Part shown: positions 7,832-15,662 of the stretch, in pieces
Numbering within the stretch: position 1 is the first letter of the stretch
Layout: each line of letters starts with the position of its first letter
NCBI GenBank assembly: GCA_038230775.1
Contig: JBBRMQ010000019.1
Coordinates: 1-31,861, forward strand
Direction of reading: 5' to 3'
Origin: JBBRMQ01 sp038230775
GTDB lineage: Bacteria > Acidobacteriota > Thermoanaerobaculia > Gp7-AA8
Length of the DNA stretch: 31,861 nt
Program-made: the position numbers and the translations under genes
Notes under the pieces: generated by a model
Told to the model about the DNA's origin: nothing
The model's input: only the letters and a program-made list of their open reading frames with translations
Databases searched by the model: none

Positions 7832-9844
7832 ATGCCTGAATTTTTGATTCGAAATGCGAAATTCTTCATTCGTTTTTTCACGGCGGCCACTGTCGCCTTT
7901 GCCCTCACCGCGTCCGCGGCGGAGCGTCCCGATCTCGTCGTCGTCATCTCCATCGATCAGTTCCGCTACGAATACCTCACACGCTTCGAGCCGTACTTTG
8001 CGCCCGACGGCTTCCGCCGCTTCCTCGATCACGGCGCCCACTTCACGCACGCGAAGTATCCATACTCAACGACCTACACGGGACCGGGTCATGCGTCGAT
8101 CGGCACCGGTCACGTGCCTGCGGAGAGCGGGATCGTTGCGAACACGTGGTTCGACCGCTACAAGCGGGCGCCGGAGTACTGCGTGGCGGATGAGCGCGCA
8201 CTCGGGGGCTTCTCACCGATCAAAGAGCAATCGGATTCTCTCGGCGACCGCCTGCAGGAGCGCTTCAGGAACGCGCGGGTCTTCGGCGTCGCCGTCAAGG
8301 ATCGCGCGGCGATCCTCATGGCAGGGCGCAAGGCCACGGCCGCGTACTGGTTCGACTCGACGACCGCGGGCTTCGTCTCGAGCTCGTATTACCGCTCCAA
8401 TACGGGCTTGATGGCGCAGTACAACAGGACGCTGCCCGCGTATCTGAAGGCACACCAGGCCTGGGAGGAGTCGGATTTCATCCCGGCGGCCGCTCTCGCG
8501 ACAATCACCCACGATCCCGAATCGCTCCGCAAATACAAAACGCAGCGCGAAAGCCTCGGGGTCTCGTTCCCGCATCCGATTCGCAGCATGGACGCGCTGA
8601 CCTACACCCCCTTCGGGAACGGCCTTGTCCTCGGGTTCGCGGAGCAGCTCATCGAAACGGAGCACATTGGCGCCGGACCCGACCCCGACCTCTTGTTCAT
8701 CGGTCTTTCCTCCCCCGATTACCTTGGCCACAGCTTTGGGCCCGACTCGCTCGAAGTCGCGGACAGTGCCGTGCGCACCGACCGCGACATCGAGGCGTTC
8801 CTGCACTGGCTCGACGAGCGGCTCAACGGCCGCTACACCGCGGTGATCACTGCCGATCACGGCGTGCAGTCGATTCCCGAGGTTGCACGGGACATGGGCC
8901 GCGACGCCGGTCGTATCGGCATGCGAAATCCGGGAGCGAACGTGCGGACGTTAGGCCAGCTTGCCGAGCTCGCACCCGAGCGCGTCGCGATGGAGAAGGC
9001 TGTCGCCGCCGCGCTGGGCCGGAAGATCACGAACGGGAGCGAAGTCAGCGAGGGCCTCATCCTATTTTTTGAGGAGCCGGCGATCTACCTCAACTGGACG
9101 CGCGTCAGCGACCTGAAACTGGACGGAGAGCGCGTGAAGCGTGCGTTCCGCTCCGCGGCGCTAAAGATGAAAGGCTTCTCGCATGCATTCACGAACAGCG
9201 AGCTGATGACGATGACGCCGCCGAGCGATGACGTCGAAGCCGCCGTGCGGTTGTCCTTTCGCGCCGATCGCTCCGGCGACGTCCTGTTCACGCTCAAGCC
9301 GGGCTACATCTGGGATTACAGCGGAACGGGAACGACGCACGGGCAGCCAGTCGAGAACGATCAGCACGTGCCGCTCATGTTCTGGGGCAGCGGCATCGTC
9401 TCGGGTCGTTTTGAGGATGACGCTGCGCCGACCGACATCGCGCGCTCGATCGGCGCGGTCTTTGGCTTCGAGGCCGGCGGCATCACCACGCGGGTCCTGC
9501 CGGCGATCGCATCGAGGCACCTCGAGAGCGTCCTGCGCACCGTCATCGCGACGGCGCCGAAATTCGAGCACCTCATTCGCGGGGAGAAGCTGGCGTCCGA
9601 CTTGCGGGCGGGCGTCGACTTCGCCGCGCCACCCTCCGGCTCGCCGCTTCCTTCGGGCTATGCGCGCCTGGACCGGCTGGACATCGCAGGCGACACGGCC
9701 CATGTGACTCTGTGGTATGGGCCGGTGGCCGCACCACAGCCTGGAACGGTCACCATGAGTTGCGGCACCGGCTACATGTTCGATCTGCGGCGGGACGCTT
9801 CCGGTGAGTGGAAGATCGTGAACCGCGGTGTCGCGGCGTGTTAG
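7832..9844 (+). CDS. Alkaline phosphatase family protein (PafA-like, type I phosphodiesterase fold)
   Basis: 670 residues, exported. A GGAGG lies 9 nt before ATG 7832. The signal peptide runs to about residue 30 (TAATVAFALTASAA). Metal-site motifs of the alkaline phosphatase superfamily are visible: D42 in VVVISIDQFR, the probable nucleophile T83 in TYTGPGHASI, SPDYLGHSFGPDS, ITADHGV and a late His in GTTHGQP. The layout matches PafA-type periplasmic phosphomonoesterases, which release phosphate from organic esters; a diesterase activity cannot be excluded. The n-region of the signal peptide (EFLIRNAKFFIR) is encoded by a degenerate 7-bp repeat, so the present start may be secondary. It is convergent with rimO. 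Confidence 0.88.
   Translation: MPEFLIRNAKFFIRFFTAATVAFALTASAAERPDLVVVISIDQFRYEYLTRFEPYFAPDGFRRFLDHGAHFTHAKYPYSTTYTGPGHASIGTGHVPAESGIVANTWFDRYKRAPEYCVADERALGGFSPIKEQSDSLGDRLQERFRNARVFGVAVKDRAAILMAGRKATAAYWFDSTTAGFVSSSYYRSNTGLMAQYNRTLPAYLKAHQAWEESDFIPAAALATITHDPESLRKYKTQRESLGVSFPHPIRSMDALTYTPFGNGLVLGFAEQLIETEHIGAGPDPDLLFIGLSSPDYLGHSFGPDSLEVADSAVRTDRDIEAFLHWLDERLNGRYTAVITADHGVQSIPEVARDMGRDAGRIGMRNPGANVRTLGQLAELAPERVAMEKAVAAALGRKITNGSEVSEGLILFFEEPAIYLNWTRVSDLKLDGERVKRAFRSAALKMKGFSHAFTNSELMTMTPPSDDVEAAVRLSFRADRSGDVLFTLKPGYIWDYSGTGTTHGQPVENDQHVPLMFWGSGIVSGRFEDDAAPTDIARSIGAVFGFEAGGITTRVLPAIASRHLESVLRTVIATAPKFEHLIRGEKLASDLRAGVDFAAPPSGSPLPSGYARLDRLDIAGDTAHVTLWYGPVAAPQPGTVTMSCGTGYMFDLRRDASGEWKIVNRGVAAC
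7840..7874. repeat. Degenerate heptamer-like tract at the start of the phosphatase gene (array I)
   Basis: On the minus strand the tract divides into 7-mers CGAATGA, AGAATTT, CGCATTT, CGAATCA and AAAATTC. It resembles the TTCGAA-based array at 27314-27355 and its degraded arm near 27395-27415. It encodes the first residues of the phosphatase signal peptide. The repeat character is weak and could be coincidence. Confidence 0.3.
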
Positions 9845-9883
9845 GCCCCGTCTGATCCGCTGCTAGGGAAGCTCTCTCGCAAG

Positions 9884-10005
9884 TGCGAGAAACCCCTCAC
9901 CCGGCCTTCGGCCACCCTCTCCCCGCAAGCGGGGCGAGGGCCACCACCCTATATTGCCCTTCTCCCCGCGTGCGGGGAGAAGGTGCCCGAAGGGCGGATG
10001 AGGGG
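9884..10005. repeat. Long nested palindrome between the phosphatase and rimO (element J)
   Basis: Arms of 32 bp (9893-9924 and 9974-10005; CCCCTCACCCGGCC against its complement, about six mismatches) enclose two smaller hairpins, CCCCGCAAGCGGGG and TTCTCCCCGCGTGCGGGGAG. A separate hairpin, TCTCGCA-AG-TGCGAGA, precedes it. The whole element fills the gap between convergent genes. From memory, the arm sequence resembles an intergenic palindrome common in proteobacterial genomes. It could also act as a bidirectional transcription barrier. Confidence 0.85.
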
Positions 10006-10029
10006 CGGCTGCACTGGTGCAGAGCCTTC

Positions 10030-11364
10030 CTAGGCGACGACCGCGCCGACGACGTCGTACGGGTGCGCATCGCTGATCGACACGCGCGCAAACGCGGGGA
10101 GCGGGCCTAACAGCTCGATCCCGTCGTTGATCAGGAGACGGCCGTCGATTTCCGGAGCCTGTCCGACCAGACGTCCTTCGAGCAGGTGCTCGGTCTCGTC
10201 GCAGGTGCCCGTCACGATGGCGTCGAACGTCTGACCGATCTTCGCCTCGTTGCGCGAGCGCGAGATCTTCTGCTGCAGCTCCATGAGTTTGTCGCGGCGG
10301 CGCTCCGCGGTCTTGCGCGTCGGCAGGTCGTCCATCTTCGCCGCGGGGGTGAACTCTTCCGGCGAATAGACGAACGCGCCCATCTGATCGAATGCCGCCC
10401 ACTGGACGAAGTCGTACAGCTCGCCGAAGTCCTTCGCCGTCTCGCCGGGATGGCCGGTGATGAACGTCGTTCGCAGCGAAAGGTCGGGCACGAGCTCGCG
10501 CATGCGTGTGACCATCTCGCGGTAATCCTTCGGCGAGCCGGGGCGGCGCATTTTCTCGAGCACATTCGCCGAGACATGCTGCAGCGGAATGTCGCAGTAC
10601 GACACGAACCGCTTCTCGCGTCCCATCAACTCGAAGAGCGACCAGTCGAGTGAGCCCGGATATGCGTAGAGGAAGCGGATCCATTCGAAGTCGGTGTCGC
10701 TGAGCAGCGTCTCCACGAGCTGCGTCAGACCGCGCTCCAGTCCGAGGTCCTGGCCGTAACGCGTGGTGTCCTGCGCGACCAGGCAGAGCTCTTTGACTCC
10801 CTGACCCTGCAGCGACTGCGCCTCGCGAATGAGCGAGTCGATCGTGCGCGAGCGGAACTTGCCGCGCATCTGCGGAATCGCGCAGAACGTGCACGCATTG
10901 GAACAGCCTTCCGACACCTTGAGGTACGCGTGCGCGGTTCCCTGCGTGAGGACGCGCGGCAGATCTTCGTACAGCCGTGCGGACATCTTGCGCTTCGCCG
11001 GTGCCGCATCGACATCGCCACTCACCGCCGCGGTGATCGCCTCCAGATGATCGAGGCCGACAAACGCGTCGATCTCCGGAATCGACTGCTGAAGGTCGGC
11101 GCGGTACTTCTGCACCATGCAACCGGTGACGATCAGCCGCTCGACGCCTTTGCCCTTGCGGTCGGCGATCTCGAGGATCGTATCGATCGACTCCTGCTTG
11201 GCGGCATCGATGAACCCGCAGGTGTTCACGATCACGACGTCGGCCGCATCGAGGTCGTTCGTGATCGTGAGCTCCTCCTGCTCGCGCAACTGCCCGAGCA
11301 TGATCTCGGCGTCCACCAGATTCTTGGGGCAGCCGAGCGAGATCATTCCGACGCGTTTGGACAT
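10030..11364 (-). CDS. rimO: Ribosomal protein S12 methylthiotransferase RimO
   Basis: 444 residues. RimO is a radical-SAM enzyme that adds a methylthio group to the conserved aspartate of ribosomal protein S12. The N-terminal UPF0004 domain carries the auxiliary cluster cysteines C12 (SLGCPKN), C49 (VNTCGF) and C82 (TGCMV). The radical-SAM cluster is C154, C158 and C161 (CSNACTFC). The C-terminus is a TRAM RNA-binding domain. The SLGCPKNLVD start and overall length separate it from MiaB. ATG 11364 is chosen because it opens the conserved domain. Upstream codons run into palindrome K and look non-coding. No Shine-Dalgarno is evident. It is the last gene of a minus-strand run. Confidence 0.95.
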   Translation of the reverse strand: MSKRVGMISLGCPKNLVDAEIMLGQLREQEELTITNDLDAADVVIVNTCGFIDAAKQESIDTILEIADRKGKGVERLIVTGCMVQKYRADLQQSIPEIDAFVGLDHLEAITAAVSGDVDAAPAKRKMSARLYEDLPRVLTQGTAHAYLKVSEGCSNACTFCAIPQMRGKFRSRTIDSLIREAQSLQGQGVKELCLVAQDTTRYGQDLGLERGLTQLVETLLSDTDFEWIRFLYAYPGSLDWSLFELMGREKRFVSYCDIPLQHVSANVLEKMRRPGSPKDYREMVTRMRELVPDLSLRTTFITGHPGETAKDFGELYDFVQWAAFDQMGAFVYSPEEFTPAAKMDDLPTRKTAERRRDKLMELQQKISRSRNEAKIGQTFDAIVTGTCDETEHLLEGRLVGQAPEIDGRLLINDGIELLGPLPAFARVSISDAHPYDVVGAVVA

Positions 11365-11435
11365 GGAATTGACAGGAACACCAGAGCCCGAGGCGCTATT
11401 CTGCGGGACAGCCGGCATCTCCGCGCAGCGGCAGA

Positions 11436-11483
11436 GTGGGGCCGGCCCTCTGGCTGGCCGGCCAGCCGGAGGGCTGGCCCCAC
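11436..11483. repeat. Palindrome GTGGGGCCGGCC...GGCTGGCCCCAC (element K)
   Basis: Two 24-bp arms meet without a loop at 11459/11460, with about three mismatches. The termini are GTGGGG and CCCCAC. It lies between the unrecognised gene at 11504-12436 and rimO, both on the minus strand. In general design it resembles elements L and M but has a different core (CTGGCTGGCC). It may be a dispersed repeat acting as an operon-internal hairpin. Confidence 0.85.
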
Positions 11484-11503
11484 ACATCGCTCCGCGTCTT
11501 CCG

Positions 11504-12436
11504 CTACGCCGGTTCCGCCCGCCAGATCGCCCCGGCCGCCCCGAACGAAGTCACGTGCTTCGTCAGTCCGACGTTCATGACCTCGCTGCCGAGGAGCAGC
11601 ATCTCGTCGTCGGGCGTCGCGTCGGCGAGCTTCATGCCGAGGCCGTCGATGACTTTGTGAACGGTGCGGTTGTGGAGAGCGACGATCATCGGCGTCACGG
11701 GCTTCGCGGCATTCACTTCGTGCGTCGCGGACAACCCCTCGCCCTTGAGAATGTAGATGCGGAAGTTCTTCGACTGCAGCCAGTCGATTGCCGCAACGAG
11801 CGTGATCACGTGCCAGTTGCGGTGCCGGCGATAGATCTTCGCGATCGCACGATTGCGATCGCCCGACGGCTTGAAGACGTTCGGCTGCACTTCCCAGATC
11901 AACGCGAGCGAGCGCTCGACATCGAGCGATCCGCTCGTCTCCCCCACCGACCCGGGAAGCGTGTGCTGTTGCCCGGCCGCGTTGCCGATGGCGATCGCGT
12001 CCCGGAGATCCGACGCGATCACGTCGAAGGAAATTGTCTCCTGCCGTCCGCCGTAATGCGCATTGCGCCCCTGCACCAGCATTCCGTCGGGTACCGGCTG
12101 ATCGTCATCGATCCCCTTCGGCGCCTGCGCGCCTAACGGAATGGCGATGCCCGAGGCTCGCCCTTCGGTGACGCGCGGATGGTACAGACTGGCGGTCGGC
12201 TGGCCGTCACGCCAGCGCGGATGGTTGCGCGTGAGGAAACGCTCCACCACGCCCGCGCGAATCGCCTGGCAATGCTCCGGCCGCAGCTGCGACGGATCCA
12301 CATTGTCGGCAATGTCGCTGAACACTTCGAGGACCTCATCGCCCATCGATACATAGAGGTCGTACAGCGCGGCCTTGGTATCGGCAGGAACGCCGAACGC
12401 CTCGAAGATCTGGGCGATGTGAGATGGAAAAGACAT
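11504..12436 (-). CDS. Unrecognised soluble protein
   Basis: 310 residues with no signal peptide or membrane segment. I do not recognise the family. The protein is evenly hydrophilic, with conserved-looking stretches such as MGDEVLEVFSDIADNVD, an arginine/histidine-rich NHPRWRDGQ and a hydrophobic VITLVAAIDWLQSKNFRIYI segment typical of an alpha/beta fold. Codon use matches the neighbours, so it is probably a real gene. ATG 12436 has no Shine-Dalgarno because repeat array B begins only a few bases upstream. It sits between dusB and rimO, which suggests co-transcription but not a specific role. Confidence 0.75.
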   Translation of the reverse strand: MSFPSHIAQIFEAFGVPADTKAALYDLYVSMGDEVLEVFSDIADNVDPSQLRPEHCQAIRAGVVERFLTRNHPRWRDGQPTASLYHPRVTEGRASGIAIPLGAQAPKGIDDDQPVPDGMLVQGRNAHYGGRQETISFDVIASDLRDAIAIGNAAGQQHTLPGSVGETSGSLDVERSLALIWEVQPNVFKPSGDRNRAIAKIYRRHRNWHVITLVAAIDWLQSKNFRIYILKGEGLSATHEVNAAKPVTPMIVALHNRTVHKVIDGLGMKLADATPDDEMLLLGSEVMNVGLTKHVTSFGAAGAIWRAEPA

Positions 12437-12444
12437 TCAGGATT

Positions 12445-12511
12445 GGGGACTGGGGACTGGGGACTGAGGACGAGGGGGTATCTCAGTCCTCATCGCTCAG
12501 TCCTCAGTCCT
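12445..12511. repeat. Heptamer array with inverted arm (array B)
   Basis: The left arm holds three copies of GGGGACT (12445-12465) plus degenerate units. The right arm, in exact 7-bp phase, is TCAGTCC, TCATCGC, TCAGTCC, TCAGTCC (12483-12510). The arms are inverse complements. The array fills the gap between the dusB stop codon and the start of the next gene. The same TCAGTCC unit occurs four times inside mutL at 28458-28485. Confidence 0.9.
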
Positions 12512-12513
12512 CG

Positions 12514-13473
12514 CTATGCTGCGACTCGGTCTCGCGCCAGTTCCAGAAGACGCTGCGCGTCAGCGACCGAGGTCATGTCGGCCAGGCCGGTGCGGAGGTC
12601 CTTGCCGTGCGCGATGCCTTTGGAGAACCAGCCGATGACCGTGCGAGCCTTGTGCAGCTTCCACTTGTCCGGCTGCGGTGCGCTTGCGATCTTCGACAGA
12701 TAACGTTGCATCGCCTCCAGGCGATGATCGACGTCGTTCGTCGACGTGCCAAAGACGATGTCGCGGAAGATGAACGGATTGTGCAGCGCGGCGCGGCCGA
12801 TCATCACGCCGTCGACGCCGGTCTGCTCGAACATACGCTTCGCGTCCGCCGGCGTCTTCACGTCGCCGTTGCCCCACACCGGGATCTTCAGCTCGCTCTT
12901 CACCTGCGCGATGTAGCCCCAGTCGCTCGCGCCGGTGTAAGCCTCGTTGCGCGTGCGGCCGTGAATGGCGATCGCCGATACGCCGATGTCCTCGAATCGC
13001 TTGAGCAGCGGCAGGACGTCGTCGCTCTCCCACCCCTTGCGCACTTTCACGGTGACCGGAATCTTCACCCGCTTCTTGATCTTGTCGACGATGCGCGACG
13101 CGCGATCGAAATCCTTGAGCAGCGCCGAGCCCGCGCCGTGGCTGACGACCTTCTTCACCGGGCAACCCATGTTGATGTCGACGATGTCGACGCCGACTTC
13201 CTCGACGATGGCCGCGGCATCGTCCATGCGATCCGGATCGCCGCCGTAAATCTGAATCGCCACCGGACGCTCCGCCTCGGAAAAGGCCAGCATCTGTTTG
13301 GTGCGCGTGTTGTCGCGCGTCAGACCCTCAGCGGAGATGAATTCCGACACCACCAGCCCCGCCCCGCCGAGCTCTTTGATGAGCGAGCGGTAATAGGTGT
13401 CCGTCACCTCCGCCATCGGCGCGAGCGCCAGCGGCGGGTCAATGCGGACCGATCCGATGTCGAAAGGCTTCAT
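12514..13473 (-). CDS. dusB: tRNA-dihydrouridine synthase (DusB-type)
   Basis: 319 residues. It is a flavin-dependent enzyme that reduces uridines to dihydrouridine in tRNA. The TIM-barrel N-terminus begins at LALAPMAEVTD. The catalytic cysteine is in DINMGCPVKKV. FMN-binding segments (VTVKVRKGW, IAIHGRTR, VWGNGDVKT, GVMIGRAAL) are present, and a helical C-terminal domain completes the protein. ATG 13473 starts at MKPFDIGSV and overlaps the upstream methyltransferase stop by 4 nt (ATGA), which argues for translational coupling. The frame extends further upstream but only as an antisense shadow of that gene. The family is clear; the DusB subtype is inferred from NMGCPV. Confidence 0.93.
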   Translation of the reverse strand: MKPFDIGSVRIDPPLALAPMAEVTDTYYRSLIKELGGAGLVVSEFISAEGLTRDNTRTKQMLAFSEAERPVAIQIYGGDPDRMDDAAAIVEEVGVDIVDINMGCPVKKVVSHGAGSALLKDFDRASRIVDKIKKRVKIPVTVKVRKGWESDDVLPLLKRFEDIGVSAIAIHGRTRNEAYTGASDWGYIAQVKSELKIPVWGNGDVKTPADAKRMFEQTGVDGVMIGRAALHNPFIFRDIVFGTSTNDVDHRLEAMQRYLSKIASAPQPDKWKLHKARTVIGWFSKGIAHGKDLRTGLADMTSVADAQRLLELARDRVAA

Positions 13474-14201
13474 GAATCTAAAGTTAACGCCCGGCAAACA
13501 TAAAACAATTTCACCCGCCGCGACTCGCCGAAGGGATCGAAGTCGATGACTTCGACCGGCTTCAGCGAGGCCGCAGAGAGCGCGGCCTCGATCTCCTCCT
13601 GCGAGTACGCGCGCTGCTGGTGGCGTTCCTCGATCGAGACACGCCGGTCGCCAACCATCGCCCACCCGCGCACGAGCGCGTGGCCGCGGCCCGATGGCGC
13701 ATCGAACCTCGTCGCAATCTCCAGATGAAAATCCGGCCCCTCGGCCACGTACGGCTCGACCATGCCCCAGATCGCCGGATACACGTCGGGATCGTTCATG
13801 TCGAATACGAGCAGCGATTCCGCGTTCATCCGTGCACGGATCTGATGGAACACATCCGCGAGCTCGTCGAAGTGATTGAGACTGTCGTACAGGCAGGTGA
13901 TGAGACCGAACGTCGCGCGAAGCGGGAGCGCGCGCAGATCGCCGGCGATGACACGCGACGCGCGCCGGCGCGCGACCTCCAGCATCGGCAGCGATCGATC
14001 GAGACCCGTCGATGCGAATCCGCGTTGCTCGAAGAACTCGATCGCCAGCGCGCTTCCGCACGCGAGATCGAGATGCGTTCGAACCTCGATCCGATGGTTC
14101 TCCAGGACGCGGTTCAACAGCCGGCGGGCGGCGCGGAAGAAGCGATCGCCGAGCGCCTGGTCGTAGGCGTAGGCGAAGGCGTCGTAAGACTCATCGCTCA
14201 T
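13470..14201 (-). CDS. Class I SAM-dependent methyltransferase
   Basis: 243 residues with a Rossmann-like SAM-binding core: motif I is LDLACGSALAIEFF, the acidic residue ending beta2 is in GFASTGLDRS, and GDLRALPL and FGLITCLYDSLNHF follow. The substrate cannot be told from sequence. Both ends overlap neighbours: its ATG overlaps the dehydrogenase stop by 11 nt and its stop overlaps the dusB start (ATGA). The three genes therefore form a tightly coupled unit. Placement next to dusB may hint at RNA or ribosome modification, but this is only context. Confidence 0.85.
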   Translation of the reverse strand: MSDESYDAFAYAYDQALGDRFFRAARRLLNRVLENHRIEVRTHLDLACGSALAIEFFEQRGFASTGLDRSLPMLEVARRRASRVIAGDLRALPLRATFGLITCLYDSLNHFDELADVFHQIRARMNAESLLVFDMNDPDVYPAIWGMVEPYVAEGPDFHLEIATRFDAPSGRGHALVRGWAMVGDRRVSIEERHQQRAYSQEEIEAALSAASLKPVEVIDFDPFGESRRVKLFYVCRALTLDS

Positions 14202-15045
14202 CCCACTGGTAGAAGCCCTGGCCGGTTTTCCGGCCGAGCTTTCCCTCGCTCACCATCCGGCGCAACAGGGCCGGTGGCTCGAATCGCGGGCCGAGTTTCG
14301 ACGCCAGATACTCCGCGATGCTCAACCGGACGTCGAGGCCGACGAGATCGGTCAGCCGCAGCGGTCCCATCGGATGGTTGTAGCCGAGCTCCATCGCGCG
14401 ATCGATGTCTTCTGCCGACGCCACGTTTTCCTCGAGCATGCGGATGGCTTCCAGTCCGATCGCCACACCGAGCCGCGATGACGCGAAGCCGGGCGAGTCG
14501 TGCACGATGATCGGTTCCTTCCCCATCTTCTCGGCGACCGCGCGGACCGCGGCCACGGTCTCGTCCGAAGTACGCTCGCCACGCACGATCTCGATGAGCT
14601 TCATGAGGTGCGGCGGATTGAAGAAGTGCATGCCGGCGAAGCGGTCGCGGCGCTCAACGGTTCCGGCGAGCGTCGTGATGGAGATCGACGAGGTGTTCGA
14701 TGCGAGGATCGTCTCTTCGCCGCAGAAAACGTCGGCCTGAGAGAAGAGCTCGCGCTTGAGCTCCATGTCTTCCGGCACCGCCTCGATGACGAGATCGGCG
14801 CTTCTGACGGCGGGCTCGAGGTCGGGAATCATCTGCAACCGCTCCATAGCGGCGCGCGCCTGCTGGTCGGTAACTTTCCCCTTTTCAACGCCTTTACGCA
14901 GTGTCGACTCGATCGAAGCTCGAGCGGCGTCGAGAGCGCCGTTGTCGACGTCATGGATCACGGTGTCGTAGCCGGCCAGGGCGGCGAGGTACGCAATTCC
15001 GCGCCCCATCGTGCCACTGCCGACCACAGCAATTTGCCGAATCAT
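14191..15045 (-). CDS. 3-hydroxyacyl-CoA (3-hydroxybutyryl-CoA) dehydrogenase
   Basis: 284 residues, the usual length of single-domain-pair enzymes of this family. It oxidises 3-hydroxyacyl-CoA with NAD(P), as in beta-oxidation or butyrate/PHB metabolism. The NAD-binding motif is VVGSGTMGRGIA near the N-terminus. ASNTSS and the catalytic His region MHFFNPPHLMK are present. The C-terminal helical domain includes NHPMGPLRLTDLVGLD and ends with GRKTGQGFYQW. It begins a minus-strand run and is divergent from mscL across 38 bp. No Shine-Dalgarno is visible, and a TATAGT (15060-15055) lies only 10 nt before the ATG, so a near-leaderless transcript is possible. Confidence 0.92.
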   Translation of the reverse strand: MIRQIAVVGSGTMGRGIAYLAALAGYDTVIHDVDNGALDAARASIESTLRKGVEKGKVTDQQARAAMERLQMIPDLEPAVRSADLVIEAVPEDMELKRELFSQADVFCGEETILASNTSSISITTLAGTVERRDRFAGMHFFNPPHLMKLIEIVRGERTSDETVAAVRAVAEKMGKEPIIVHDSPGFASSRLGVAIGLEAIRMLEENVASAEDIDRAMELGYNHPMGPLRLTDLVGLDVRLSIAEYLASKLGPRFEPPALLRRMVSEGKLGRKTGQGFYQWDER

Positions 15046-15062
15046 GCGCGGGCGACTATACG
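15034..15062 (+). promoter_or_regulatory. Promoter for mscL
   Basis: TTGCCG (15034-15039) and TATACG (15057-15062) are separated by 17 bp. Transcription would start about 15 nt before the mscL ATG, leaving just room for the CAGGAGG ribosome site at 15071-15077. The complementary strand has TATAGT overlapping the -10, pointing at the divergent dehydrogenase. Confidence 0.5.
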
Positions 15063-15083
15063 ATCATCCGCAGGAGGGATGCC

Positions 15084-15521
15084 ATGAGTCTCGTCAGGGA
15101 GTTCAAAGAGTTCGCGTTAAAGGGAAACGTGATCGATCTCGCGGTGGCCGTGGTCATCGGCGCCGCGTTCGGAAAGATCGTCACCTCGTTTGTGGACGAC
15201 ATCCTCATGCCGCTGATCGGCGTGCTGGTCGGCAATCACGACTTCGCCGACTATTTCGTCACGTTGTCGCCGGGACACTACGACACGCTGGCGCAGGCAA
15301 AGGCCGCGGGCGCCGCCACGCTGAACTACGGCGTGTTCGTCAACGTGGTCATCAGCTTCCTCATCGTGGCGGTGGCGATTTTCCTCGTCATCCGTCAGAT
15401 GAACAAGATGACGCGCAAGCCCGCGGAGGTCGTGACGCCGAACATGAAGGATTGCCCGCAGTGTCTTTCGGCGATTCCGGTGGGCGCCGCGCGCTGCAAG
15501 TTCTGCACGCAAGCGATCTAA
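15084..15521 (+). CDS. mscL: Large-conductance mechanosensitive channel MscL with C-terminal zinc ribbon
   Basis: 145 residues. MscL opens under membrane tension to release solutes during osmotic downshock. The N-terminus LVREFKEFALKGNVIDLAVA and TM1 (VVIGAAFGKIV) are canonical. A periplasmic loop and TM2 (VVISFLIVAVAIFLVI) follow. After TM2, four cysteines (C124, C127, C138, C141; CPQC and CKFC) form a likely zinc-ribbon tail in place of a plain cytoplasmic helix. ATG 15084 is chosen for the AGGAGG 7 nt upstream. It is convergent with the gene at 15663-16433 across a large inverted repeat. Confidence 0.96.
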   Translation: MSLVREFKEFALKGNVIDLAVAVVIGAAFGKIVTSFVDDILMPLIGVLVGNHDFADYFVTLSPGHYDTLAQAKAAGAATLNYGVFVNVVISFLIVAVAIFLVIRQMNKMTRKPAEVVTPNMKDCPQCLSAIPVGAARCKFCTQAI

Positions 15522-15522
15522 G

Positions 15523-15661
15523 TGCGCGGCTTGCGCCGCGCGTTGTCAGTTGTTGGTTGTCGGTTGTCAAAAGCCGCGGTTGGTTGACTCGATCGCTAGC
15601 TGACGCGATCGGTTTTGACAACCGACAACCGACAACCGATAACGCGCGGCGAAGCCGCGCA
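15523..15661. repeat. 139-bp MITE-like inverted repeat containing a heptamer array (array C)
   Basis: Arms of about 50 bp (15523-15572 and 15613-15661) match with one indel and a few changes. Each arm has a GC-rich outer part (GCGCGGCTTGCGCCGCGCG) and an inner run of GGTTGTC-type 7-mers. The 40-bp centre includes CGATCGC...GCGATCG. The element starts two bases after the mscL stop codon and ends at the stop codon of the opposing gene, so it is the whole intergenic region and could serve as a bidirectional terminator. Confidence 0.9.
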
Positions 15662-15662
15662 G

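Noticed and set aside
13474..14061. Upstream extension of the dusB frame to a 515-residue protein
   Set aside because: The added part is antisense-frame translation of the methyltransferase. DusB homologues start at MKPFDIGSV, and the ATGA overlap supports ATG 13473.
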